From NCBI GenBank assembly GCA_002415485.1, contig DHYU01000085.1, positions 7,594-52,427 on the forward strand: DNA of 44,834 bases, in the 5' to 3' direction. This DNA is from Proteobacteria bacterium UBA5122. Lineage in GTDB: Bacteria; Pseudomonadota; Gammaproteobacteria; Tenderiales; Tenderiaceae. Below, piece by piece: positions 34,554 through 41,755 of this stretch. Position numbers and translations under genes: made by a program. The notes below the pieces were generated by a model. It did not search any database and was not told the DNA's origin. It was given only the letters and a program-made list of their open reading frames with translations. Each line of letters begins with the position of its first letter. Position 1 is the stretch's first letter.

Positions 34554-35570
34554 TTAGTACCAGCTTGGATCGGTAGGACGCAGCTTCGGATTGGCTTCGT
34601 TCCACACATCGCGCTGATTAACAGGAGTCCAGATCGAATTTTGCCAGTATGTAGGATTGATATGCGTTTGTGACAAGCTAAACGCAGAGACCAAATCATA
34701 ACCAGCCGTACTCACGTTATCATAACCTTCATATACAAAGGTTTGACCCAAAGTAGACTTCATTGTCTGACCTACCCAAGTAGCCTTGATGTCCTGACCA
34801 CTAGTCCAGGCCATAGTATTACTAGTACTAAAGCTACTGTTGTTCGGAATATGGACGTTTGACGCTGTATTATTCATTGTGCCTTTCAGCTCAATAAATA
34901 CGAAGTCTTGGTAATCGGTCTTTTTACCTGCTTGACCGAGGTCACCCCAGGTACCCGCCAAGCCAACACGACTGGTAATCAAGATACCTTGGTTTGCTTG
35001 AGACTTTTCTTGAGCCAACCAGAAGTCGGTACGGAAACCTTCGTTCTTGGTATCGTAGATACCTTGATACAACTTCAGGTCGGTACCAGTATTTTTAGCC
35101 GCCCAACCGGTGCTCAACTCAGTTTCATTCTTAAACCAGCGCTCGCTATTCGGATTAGTAGAAGTAACCGATTGCAGCTCTTTGATGCTTTGTTTATCTG
35201 CAATACCATCCAAGTTACCGGCGCGCACAAAGCTTTCATCATAGAAAGTCAGGTTCGCTGGGGCGCCTTCATCGGCTGCTGCAATAACTCGACCCATACC
35301 AGAATCTGTAATGATGGTTTGGAAATAGATGTTACCGTTTTTGTCTGTAATCTGGCGCTGGAAGAAACCATCACCAGTCAATGCGTCACCACAGGTCCAT
35401 CCACCTGCAGTATCACATCCAACGCCATTGATTTTTACAGATCCGTTATCCACAGCCTGACTCGCAGTCCATGAACCGAAACCCAACATTGGCGCAGCAG
35501 CGTGTGCCATACCAGATAGCAACAATGCAACTGAACCTACAGATGTTGCTGCTTTAAATACCTTATTCAT
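34554..35570 (-). CDS. Secreted hypothetical protein, probably highly expressed
   Basis: 338 residues with signal peptide (VGSVALLLSGMAHA, cleavage before AAPM). Two Cys close together (VGCDTAGGWTCGD) could form a disulfide; the rest is rich in Thr, Asn, Ser and aromatic residues, with no TM and no lipobox. A perfect AGGAGG ribosome site lies 8 nt before ATG, and a good promoter (TTGACT-17 nt-TAGATT) about 125 nt upstream, consistent with strong expression. Ends in SWY. Family not recognised. Location directly before the LolA-DUF1302-RND operon, on the same strand, suggests it could be the substrate or a surface partner of that system. This is inference. Confidence 0.7.
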   Translation of the reverse strand: MNKVFKAATSVGSVALLLSGMAHAAAPMLGFGSWTASQAVDNGSVKINGVGCDTAGGWTCGDALTGDGFFQRQITDKNGNIYFQTIITDSGMGRVIAAADEGAPANLTFYDESFVRAGNLDGIADKQSIKELQSVTSTNPNSERWFKNETELSTGWAAKNTGTDLKLYQGIYDTKNEGFRTDFWLAQEKSQANQGILITSRVGLAGTWGDLGQAGKKTDYQDFVFIELKGTMNNTASNVHIPNNSSFSTSNTMAWTSGQDIKATWVGQTMKSTLGQTFVYEGYDNVSTAGYDLVSAFSLSQTHINPTYWQNSIWTPVNQRDVWNEANPKLRPTDPSWY

Positions 35571-35702
35571 CAGCTAAGCCTCCTAAAAACCGTTTCACCT
35601 GAGGATGCCGCCCATCCTCCCAGAACTAACCACAAAACAACAAACCTTTCTCGCTATAACCCAGCCCCAGAAGAGCTTGACTGACAGTGAGCATTACCCA
35701 GC

Positions 35703-35731
35703 AATCTATAACGCCACAATCATAAAGTCAA
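35703..35731 (-). promoter_or_regulatory. Sigma70-type promoter of secreted protein gene
   Basis: On the - strand TTGACT (35731-35726) and TAGATT (35708-35703) are separated by 17 nt. Start would be near 35696, giving a ~125-nt leader before the secreted protein. Confidence 0.5.
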
Positions 35732-35809
35732 TAGACTTGATCCTCACAATTAGGCTATCGGCCCACCAAATTCCAGACTTTAGCAAGGGCTTTGCACCCT
35801 TCCCCAACC

Positions 35810-36439
35810 CTATCTCCCAATGCCCGGAAAATTCATGAAAATCAAATTATTCTGAACACTTCCATAATCGATACACGAAACCGACGCGGTATCTATCGTC
35901 AATCGTCGATACTCTGCCAAGGGCAACCCTAAAGCATCGCAGACCATTGCCCGGATCGGTCCAACATGACTAACCACCACCACCGTCTGCCCCCGATACT
36001 CTTCAATCCAACTCTCAAGTCTGGGCCGAATCCGTGCCAACACATCAAACATGGACTCCCCCCCTTCAGGCGCATACTCGGCTTGACGAGACTTCCAATC
36101 ATCAAAGCCATCCGGGTAACGTTCTTTTATCTGATCAAAAAACAACCCATCCCACACACCAAACCTCCGCTCACGCAAGACCGGCTCCTCTTTCACATCG
36201 AGCCCACGGTGGTGAGAAGCTATTTCTTGCGCGGTCCTCAAGGTTCGCGCACTCGGACTGGCATATATTGCCGCCAGTTCATAGTTAGCGAGCGCCGCAG
36301 CCGCCTGCTTAGCCTGGTCCAGGCCTATAACATTCAATTCAGGATCTTCTGCGCCATCACAGTAGATGCGATCTATCGGAAAATCTGTCTGCCCGTGCCG
36401 CACATACAACACACGAGTCACACACTCCTTATCCCTCAC
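35810..36439 (-). CDS. Histidine phosphatase family protein
   Basis: 209-residue member of the phosphoglycerate-mutase-like superfamily: catalytic RHGQTDF near the N-terminus, ASPSARTLRTAQ, RERRFGVWDGL and a second His in VVVVSHVGPIRAMVCDALG. Members include alpha-ribazole phosphatase (CobC) and sugar-phosphate phosphatases. The start is GTG 36439 with AGAGG 9 nt upstream. It lies 16 nt after moaE on the same strand, making it the last gene of the moaCDE unit; whether it has a molybdopterin role is not known. Substrate cannot be inferred. Confidence 0.8.
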   Translation of the reverse strand: MRDKECVTRVLYVRHGQTDFPIDRIYCDGAEDPELNVIGLDQAKQAAAALANYELAAIYASPSARTLRTAQEIASHHRGLDVKEEPVLRERRFGVWDGLFFDQIKERYPDGFDDWKSRQAEYAPEGGESMFDVLARIRPRLESWIEEYRGQTVVVVSHVGPIRAMVCDALGLPLAEYRRLTIDTASVSCIDYGSVQNNLIFMNFPGIGR

Positions 36440-36455
36440 GCCACAAACCTCTAGC

Positions 36456-36938
36456 TCAATTATCCGCGCGCGCAGGAGCTACAACATCGTTCACTTCCGC
36501 TTTAGGATCACGAGTATTATGCTCAACCCAACGCTTCTCTCCAGCCGGCGTTGTCTCGCGCTTCCAAAACGGTGCACGCTCTTTTAAGTAATTGATTATG
36601 AAACGACAAGCATCAAATGCTTCGGCGCGATGTGCAGACCATACTGCCACCAACACAATTGGCTCACTCGGATACATATCGCCATAGCGATGCACGACGA
36701 GACTATCCATCACATCCCAACGCTGCTCAGCCTCGGCACAGACTTGTTCGATATGCTTTTCGGTCATGCCAGGATAATGGTCCAGAGACATCGCAACCAC
36801 ATCCTGACCATCATTAAAGTCACGCATGGTGCCAACAAAGGTCACTACGCCGCCATGCTTGCCCTTCTCAAGGGTTTGCTCGTAACGGCGAACCTCTTCA
36901 TACGGATCAAATGCTTCTGCCTGAACAACGACCTTCAT
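36456..36938 (-). CDS. moaE: Molybdopterin synthase catalytic subunit MoaE
   Basis: 160-residue large subunit of molybdopterin synthase, which adds two sulfurs to precursor Z. Visible family features: GGVVTFVGTMRDFNDGQDV, LDHYPGMTEKHIEQ, VVHRYGDMYPSEPIVLVAVWSAHRAEAFDA and the KERAPFWKRET segment with the catalytic Lys. ATG 36938 is used because moaD's stop is only 1 nt upstream; a longer frame to 36983 runs through moaD. Cotranscribed with moaC, moaD and the phosphatase gene. Confidence 0.95.
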   Translation of the reverse strand: MKVVVQAEAFDPYEEVRRYEQTLEKGKHGGVVTFVGTMRDFNDGQDVVAMSLDHYPGMTEKHIEQVCAEAEQRWDVMDSLVVHRYGDMYPSEPIVLVAVWSAHRAEAFDACRFIINYLKERAPFWKRETTPAGEKRWVEHNTRDPKAEVNDVVAPARADN

Positions 36939-36939
36939 A

Positions 36940-37173
36940 TCAACCTCCGGTAACTGGAGGGAAGAAGGCCAGCTCGTCACCATCCTTCAACGCGGCAGAT
37001 GCATCGGTGTATTCCATATTGACCGCAATCAACGTACTCGCTGGCATTGCCTGGCCATTAGAAACCCGGGCCCACACATCAGCCACCGTTGCACCATCAC
37101 TCACCGCCACGACTTCTTCATCACGCCCCATGCGGTCGCGCATACTGGCAAAAAAACGTACTTTTATATTCAT
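36940..37173 (-). CDS. moaD: Molybdopterin synthase sulfur carrier subunit MoaD
   Basis: 77-residue ubiquitin-like protein ending in VTGG, the C-terminal Gly-Gly that MoeB activates and sulfur is attached to. Residues VRFFASMRDRMGRDEEVV and LIAVNMEYTDASAALKDGDELAFFPP are typical. One nt separates its stop from the moaE start. Pairs with MoaE as molybdopterin synthase; moeB is present divergently in the same window. Confidence 0.95.
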   Translation of the reverse strand: MNIKVRFFASMRDRMGRDEEVVAVSDGATVADVWARVSNGQAMPASTLIAVNMEYTDASAALKDGDELAFFPPVTGG

Positions 37174-37188
37174 CGCAGACTCTTACCA

Positions 37189-37671
37189 TCAATTACCATC
37201 GCGACGCCAAGTCCCTGACTTGCCACCCGATTTTGCCATCAAACCGACACCATCAATCACCATCCCACGATCAACGGCCTTACACATATCATATATCGTC
37301 AACAAGGCAACCTGGACCGCTGTCAGCGCCTCCATCTCCACCCCTGTCTGGCCTTTACAGCGCACAACCGCCTGACAATAAACAGCATTTTTTTCAGGCT
37401 CAGGAGTCAATTCCAGCTCTACATTTGTAATCAAAATCGGGTGGCACAATGGAATCAGCTCGGGCGTTTTCTTCGCCCCCATAATTCCGGCAACGCGCGC
37501 AATACCCAGCACATCCCCTTTCTTATGATTCCCCTCCATGATCTTGGCCAGGGTCTCTGGATTCATATAAATCCGCCCCTCGGTCACCGCCTCACGTACC
37601 GTCTCAGCCTTATCACCGACGTCAACCATATGCGCCTCACCAGACGCATTAAAATGGGTCAATTCACTCAT
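37189..37671 (-). CDS. moaC: Cyclic pyranopterin monophosphate synthase MoaC
   Basis: 160-residue enzyme converting the MoaA product to cyclic pyranopterin monophosphate. Matches the family throughout: HMVDVGDKAETVREA near the start, GDVLGIARVAGIMGAKKTPELIPLCHPILI, GVEMEALTAVQVALLTIYDMCKAVDRGM and the KSGGKSG end. First gene of the moaCDE unit, separated from moaA upstream by a terminator-like hairpin, so it likely has its own promoter or depends on readthrough. Followed by moaD after 15 nt. Confidence 0.96.
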   Translation of the reverse strand: MSELTHFNASGEAHMVDVGDKAETVREAVTEGRIYMNPETLAKIMEGNHKKGDVLGIARVAGIMGAKKTPELIPLCHPILITNVELELTPEPEKNAVYCQAVVRCKGQTGVEMEALTAVQVALLTIYDMCKAVDRGMVIDGVGLMAKSGGKSGTWRRDGN

Positions 37672-37708
37672 TGACGTTTCTCGCTTTCAAAAATCATAGA
37701 AAATAAAA

Positions 37709-37736
37709 AGGCGCTCTGATTTAAGCCAAAGCGCCT
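37709..37736 (-). terminator. Putative terminator between moaA and moaC
   Basis: 7-bp stem AGGCGCT / AGCGCCT with a 14-nt loop; on the - strand the stem is followed by TTTTATTTT. It is 13 nt past the moaA stop. The stem is short, so partial readthrough into moaC is likely. Confidence 0.65.
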
Positions 37737-37749
37737 CATTCCGGACAAT

Positions 37750-38841
37750 CTAGCCGCCGATTTGAGTCATGCTAACACGCCCAATATCCTTCACATCAAT
37801 CTGGTGCGTTGCTGAAGCCTTCTTCGCCTCAAACCCGTCTTTTTCTTTTTCCCCAAAAGCCCTGCGGAATAGCTGTTCAATATCGCTATCCGAACAATCA
37901 TCGCGCAACATTTGGCGCAATGAATACTCCTTATCGGAATACAAACAGTTACGAATACTGCCATCGGCAGTCAGGCGAATACGCGAGCAGTTACCGCACA
38001 AGCTCCGAGTAAATGCTGGAATGACCGCGATTTTGCCTATATGCCCTGGCGCCTGAAACACATGATGCTCAGTACGAGTACCTGGTGCAGGCTGAATCCC
38101 AGGATAGAACTCCTGAATTTGATTCACCAAGCTCTCTGCGCTCGCAAAATGCACGCCTGTCTCCCAGATCTGGTGTGCATCAAACGGCATAAACTCGATA
38201 AAGCGGACCGTTAACTTGTTGTTTCGCGCCAACTCGGTAAAGTCATGCAACTCAACCTCATTAAAACCGCGCATCAACACCACATTAATCTTAACGCGAG
38301 GAAATCCAGTATCCAGCGCCAGCTGAATACTCTCTTTGACCTTTTCCATGCCTTCGCGACGCGTGATGCGAACAAATTTCTCGGAATCAAGCGTGTCCAG
38401 ACTGATATTGACCCCAGTCAAACCAGCCTTCAATAGGCGGTCGGCATAGCGATCAAACAGCAGCCCGTTGGTCGTCATATGGACAGACTTAATACCAGGG
38501 GTGCTTGCCGCCCCCTCAACAAGCTCTACAATATCCTTGCGCACCAGCGGCTCACCGCCAGTAAAACGAACCTTCTTGACCCCCATCCGAGCCAATACCT
38601 TGATTACCCGAAGAATCTCCTCTTTGTGGAGGATCTTCTCCCGTCCCTGGAAGTCAACACCTTCTTCGGGCATACAATAGGTGCATCGCAGGTTACATTT
38701 TTCTGTCACTGCGATACGTACATAGTCAAAAGTGCGGCCGAAATTATCTTGGAGTGGCGGCAAAAGATCCTGCGCAGCAGGCGCCTCTATATCTGTTTTT
38801 TGTGATGAATTATCCAAGAAATCACCCTGCTTAAAATCCAT
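37750..38841 (-). CDS. moaA: GTP 3',8-cyclase MoaA
   Basis: 363-residue radical SAM enzyme making the first intermediate of molybdenum cofactor synthesis from GTP. The SAM cluster motif is Cys49-x3-Cys53-x2-Cys56 (EKCNLRCTYC), then VRFTGGEPLVRKDI and NISLDTLD; the second cluster region is RSLCGNCSRIRLTADGSIRNCLY. It ends in GG as required for MoaA. About 34 extra residues precede the core compared with E. coli (329 aa). There is no clear ribosome site before ATG 38841, so a start inside this extension (for example TTG nearby) is possible. Divergent from the Kelch-moeB pair. Confidence 0.95.
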   Translation of the reverse strand: MDFKQGDFLDNSSQKTDIEAPAAQDLLPPLQDNFGRTFDYVRIAVTEKCNLRCTYCMPEEGVDFQGREKILHKEEILRVIKVLARMGVKKVRFTGGEPLVRKDIVELVEGAASTPGIKSVHMTTNGLLFDRYADRLLKAGLTGVNISLDTLDSEKFVRITRREGMEKVKESIQLALDTGFPRVKINVVLMRGFNEVELHDFTELARNNKLTVRFIEFMPFDAHQIWETGVHFASAESLVNQIQEFYPGIQPAPGTRTEHHVFQAPGHIGKIAVIPAFTRSLCGNCSRIRLTADGSIRNCLYSDKEYSLRQMLRDDCSDSDIEQLFRRAFGEKEKDGFEAKKASATHQIDVKDIGRVSMTQIGG

Positions 38842-39162
38842 AATGAAACGGCTGACAGCCCCTCATGCATTGCAACCATACACTTAAGTCGAGGCACATC
38901 GGTCTTCTTTCCGCTGCCGCAACACCTTCGTATCCATACGACGCTCACCAAGGCCCGCTCCCCTCTGGACCTCGTCGGAATCAGGAGCGCTATATTCAAA
39001 CACAAAAACCTACGCGACACCAATCCGGAAATTTCCCAGAGATACAGAGGGTATATCGACCCGTCTGAACTACAACTTAATCCACAGACCCTGCCTCAAG
39101 TTGACATCCGGACACACATTGAGACAAAGTTGCCGACCCTCGACAGACAAACTCCAAGCACG
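38842..39162. other. moaA/Kelch divergent intergenic region, candidate structured moaA leader
   Basis: 321 nt without a supported gene. On the - strand, 38978-38888 could fold into a closed domain: CGAGG near its 5' side pairs with CCTCG at 38892-38888 region, with an internal perfect hairpin TCGTA-TGGA-TACGA (38941-38928) and GC-rich segments between. About 91 nt and the position upstream of moaA fit a molybdenum cofactor (Moco) riboswitch, but I could not match the full consensus, so the identity is weak. Confidence 0.25.
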
Positions 39163-40104
39163 ATGACATCAAACCATACAGAACAAACAAACACTTGGCG
39201 TACGCTTCCACCATTACAGACAGCGCGCTCGCACGCCCCTGTGGCCAGCTATAAAAACAAACTCTATGTGTTCGGTGGTGGCGGCCCCAGCTTCAAAAGC
39301 ATGAATTCCACCGTCTGCTACGATCCAGCCACACAAGCCTGGACCGAGCGCACCCCCATGCCCACCCTCCGCTCCGGTGCAGTCACGGCAGTGCTGGGAG
39401 ACAAGATTTACGTCATGGGCGGCGGCTTCCGCAAAGAGGGGGGCACTTTCGACTTTTTAACCGCCGTCGACATCTACCACCCCGAGAGCGACAGCTGGAC
39501 CCAAGGCCCGAATCTGCTGCAACGCCACGACTACCCCGCCGTCGCTGTGCTTGATGGCAAGATCTACGTCATGGGCGGCCACCACCCGGACGCCACCCAA
39601 GGCGGCCCCAAGACCGACCCCGGCTTCAACTTCTGTGAGCGGCTGGACCCGGCAAAAGGCGTGTGGGAACAAATCGCCGACCTGCCCACCCCACGTTTCG
39701 CACTCTCTGCCGATGTCATCGACGGTAAAATCCTCGTCTCCGGCGGCGTCGCCTTCCGCCCCGAGGGCTTCAACAATTTCACCGTCATTGAAATCTTTGA
39801 CCCTGCCACTGGCGCCTGGAGCAGCAGCGAAGAATTCCAGCTGCCCTGGCCCGCCGCCGGCCACGGCACCGCCATCGTCAACGACCAGCTCTACGTCTTT
39901 GGTGGCTACAGCGATGACGACATCCATCCACGCACCCATCGTTATTCGTTCCAAAACAAACAATGGGCCGCCTGCGGCAGCATGCCCGCCCCCACGGCCG
40001 CCATGGGCGTCGCCGTCTGCAATGGCAAAATCTACAGCATCGGCGGCTGGGCCGATGATGGTCGCACCCCAATAGATAAGGTCTATGAGTTCCACACTAA
40101 CTGA
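39163..40104 (+). CDS. Kelch-repeat beta-propeller protein
   Basis: 313 residues with six Kelch repeats visible as Gly-Gly pairs: LYVFGGGGPSF, IYVMGGGFRKEG, IYVMGGHHPDA, ILVSGGVAFRPEG, LYVFGGYSDDD and IYSIGGWADDG, each followed by a Trp about 20 residues later (AWTERTPMP, SWTQGPN, VWEQIADLP, AWSSSEE). This predicts a six-bladed propeller. There is no signal peptide, so it is cytoplasmic. The start is uncertain: ATG 39163 has no strong ribosome site, and TTG 39130 is an alternative. Its 3' end overlaps moeB by 20 nt, implying coupling with molybdenum cofactor synthesis; no activity can be assigned. Confidence 0.8.
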   Translation: MTSNHTEQTNTWRTLPPLQTARSHAPVASYKNKLYVFGGGGPSFKSMNSTVCYDPATQAWTERTPMPTLRSGAVTAVLGDKIYVMGGGFRKEGGTFDFLTAVDIYHPESDSWTQGPNLLQRHDYPAVAVLDGKIYVMGGHHPDATQGGPKTDPGFNFCERLDPAKGVWEQIADLPTPRFALSADVIDGKILVSGGVAFRPEGFNNFTVIEIFDPATGAWSSSEEFQLPWPAAGHGTAIVNDQLYVFGGYSDDDIHPRTHRYSFQNKQWAACGSMPAPTAAMGVAVCNGKIYSIGGWADDGRTPIDKVYEFHTN

Positions 40105-40855
40105 CAGCGAGGTGGCGCGCTATAGCCGCCACCTGCTGCTACCCGAAATCGACTTCGAAGGCCAAACCAGGCTCAAGAACGCCCGCATCGCCATCGTCGG
40201 TGCGGGCGGCCTGGGCTGCCCGGCCGCGCTCTATTTGGCCAGCAGCGGCTGCGGCCACCTCACCATCATCGATGACGACCAAATCGATCTCGGCAACCTG
40301 CAACGTCAAATCGCCTATCGCAGCGACCAGATCGGCCACAGCAAGGCCACAACGCTTTGCAAAAGCCTGCATACACTCAACCCAGAGATCCACTGCGAAA
40401 GCATCAGTAAACGTTTATATATAGAAGAACTTAAAAACATCTGCCGCGACCATGACCTGATACTCGACTGCAGCGACAACTTCGATACCCGCTTTGCCAT
40501 CAACCAGGCCTGCGTCACCACCCAGACTCCGCTTGTCAGTGGCGCCGCCATCCGCTTTCACGGCCAGGTAAGCTGCTACGACCCACGCACCGACACCAGC
40601 CCCTGCTACGCCTGCCTCTACCGCGAACAGGCCGACGAGGCCGAACAAAGCTGTAGCGACCGAGGCATCTTCGCCCCGCTGACCGGCATCGTTGGCAGCA
40701 TCCAGGCCGCAGAGGCACTGAAACTGATCATCGGCAGCGGCGAACCCCTCGTCGGCCGCCTGTTGCAGATCGACGCCCTGACCATGAACATCCGCAGCAG
40801 CCGCATCCCTCGCGACCCCAGCTGCCCGATTTGCGCCTCGCGCAAAAATAGCTAA
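40085..40855 (+). CDS. moeB: Molybdopterin-synthase adenylyltransferase MoeB (ThiF/HesA family)
   Basis: 256-residue E1-like enzyme that adenylates the C-terminal Gly of MoaD. ATP-binding GAGGLGCPAALYLASSG, IIDDDQIDLGNLQRQIAYR, the DCSDNFDTRFAIN motif and two zinc Cys pairs (CYAC and CPIC) are typical of MoeB. ThiF cannot be fully excluded, but no thiS or thiG is in the window while moaD, with its GG end, is. The start overlaps the Kelch gene by 20 nt. Divergent from moaA. Confidence 0.88.
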   Translation: MSSTLTDSEVARYSRHLLLPEIDFEGQTRLKNARIAIVGAGGLGCPAALYLASSGCGHLTIIDDDQIDLGNLQRQIAYRSDQIGHSKATTLCKSLHTLNPEIHCESISKRLYIEELKNICRDHDLILDCSDNFDTRFAINQACVTTQTPLVSGAAIRFHGQVSCYDPRTDTSPCYACLYREQADEAEQSCSDRGIFAPLTGIVGSIQAAEALKLIIGSGEPLVGRLLQIDALTMNIRSSRIPRDPSCPICASRKNS

Positions 40856-40864
40856 GCAAAGCCT

Positions 40865-40893
40865 TTGCTTTTGCCGAAACATTCGCTTAGAAT
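40865..40893 (+). promoter_or_regulatory. Sigma70-type promoter of rpsU
   Basis: TTGCTT (40865-40870) and TAGAAT (40888-40893) separated by exactly 17 nt, 65 nt before rpsU. A good match upstream of a highly expressed ribosomal gene. Confidence 0.65.
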
Positions 40894-40957
40894 GCACCGC
40901 TTTCATTTTACCGCCCGTCTTTCGGGAGTCGTACCATAAACAAGGAAACAAACACTT

Positions 40958-41173
40958 ATGCCAAGTGTACGCGTTAAAGAAAACGAGCCCTTTGAAGTAG
41001 CCCTGCGCCGCTTCAAGCGCACTTGTGAAAAAGCAGGCGTTCTGTCTGAAATCCGCCGTCGTGAGTTTTACGAAAAGCCCACCTCTGTGCGCAAGCGCCA
41101 GGCTGCTGCCGCTGTCAAGCGTCAGATGAAGAAGACCATGCGCGAACTGACTCAGCGCAAACGTCTCTACTAA
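40958..41173 (+). CDS. rpsU: 30S ribosomal protein S21
   Basis: 71-residue basic ribosomal protein, matching S21 through VKENEPFEVALRRFKRTCEKAGVLSE and the Lys/Arg-rich tail (RQMKKTMRELTQRKRLY). First gene of the classic macromolecular-synthesis block rpsU-dnaG-rpoD, here with a yqeY-like gene inserted before dnaG as in several other gammaproteobacteria. Ribosome site AAGGA upstream of ATG. A GC-rich hairpin follows and may set the ratio to downstream genes. Confidence 0.97.
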   Translation: MPSVRVKENEPFEVALRRFKRTCEKAGVLSEIRRREFYEKPTSVRKRQAAAAVKRQMKKTMRELTQRKRLY

Positions 41174-41189
41174 GCAGTACGACCCGCAC

Positions 41190-41209
41190 CGGGAGGGTCC
41201 GCCCTCCCG
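41190..41209 (+). other. Intercistronic hairpin after rpsU
   Basis: Perfect 8-bp inverted repeat CGGGAGGG / CCCTCCCG with a TCCG loop and no T-run. Lies between rpsU and the yqeY-like gene; the position fits an attenuator or RNA-processing/stability element rather than a full terminator. Confidence 0.55.
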
Positions 41210-41232
41210 TCGCCCATCCGAGCTAATTCAGC

Positions 41233-41682
41233 ATGTCTGCACTCAAAGATCGCATCTCAGATGACATGAAGGCCGCCATGCGCGCCAAGGAAAAAGATCG
41301 TTTAACCACGATCCGCATGTTGCTGGCTGCCATCAAGCAGAAGGAAGTGGACGAACGCGTCGAAATCGACGACAACGCAGTGCTGGCCGTCATCGAAAAG
41401 ATGGTCAAACAACGTCGTGACGCCATCAAGCAATACGAAGACGCCGGTCGCACCGAACTTGCCGACAAGGAAAAAGACGAGATCATTGTGCTGCAGGAAT
41501 ACATGCCTGCACAGATGAGCGATGACGAAATCAGCACCCTGATCGACGAGGCCATCGCCGCCGTCGACGCCCAAGGCCCACAAGACATGGGCAAACTGAT
41601 GGGCTACGTCAAACCCAAGGCCCAGGGTCGCGCCGACATGGGCAAGGTCAGCCAACTGATCAAGGCCAAACTGGCTCAGTAA
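41233..41682 (+). CDS. GatB/YqeY domain protein
   Basis: 149-residue helical protein with the YqeY fold: LKDRISDDMKAAMRAKEKDRLTTIRMLLAAIKQKEVD at the N-terminus, MVKQRRDAIKQYEDAGRTELADKEKDEI in the middle and MGKLMGYVKPKAQGRADMGKVSQLIKAKL at the end. The domain resembles the tRNA-binding C-terminal part of GatB, and stand-alone members are often found between rpsU and dnaG. Precise function unknown, perhaps linked to tRNA-dependent amidation or translation. It lies 59 nt after rpsU and 73 nt before dnaG. Confidence 0.92.
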   Translation: MSALKDRISDDMKAAMRAKEKDRLTTIRMLLAAIKQKEVDERVEIDDNAVLAVIEKMVKQRRDAIKQYEDAGRTELADKEKDEIIVLQEYMPAQMSDDEISTLIDEAIAAVDAQGPQDMGKLMGYVKPKAQGRADMGKVSQLIKAKLAQ

Positions 41683-41755
41683 TCCCATTTCCCAAGACTG
41701 GGAAAATCACAATCCGCCCGCTACACTGACGGCCCGATATATATTAGTGACAGCA

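Noticed and set aside
38787..39023. 78-codon frame upstream of moaA on the - strand
   Set aside because: It overlaps the moaA start, has no ribosome site and a basic, Arg-rich translation without domains; the region is better explained as leader DNA.
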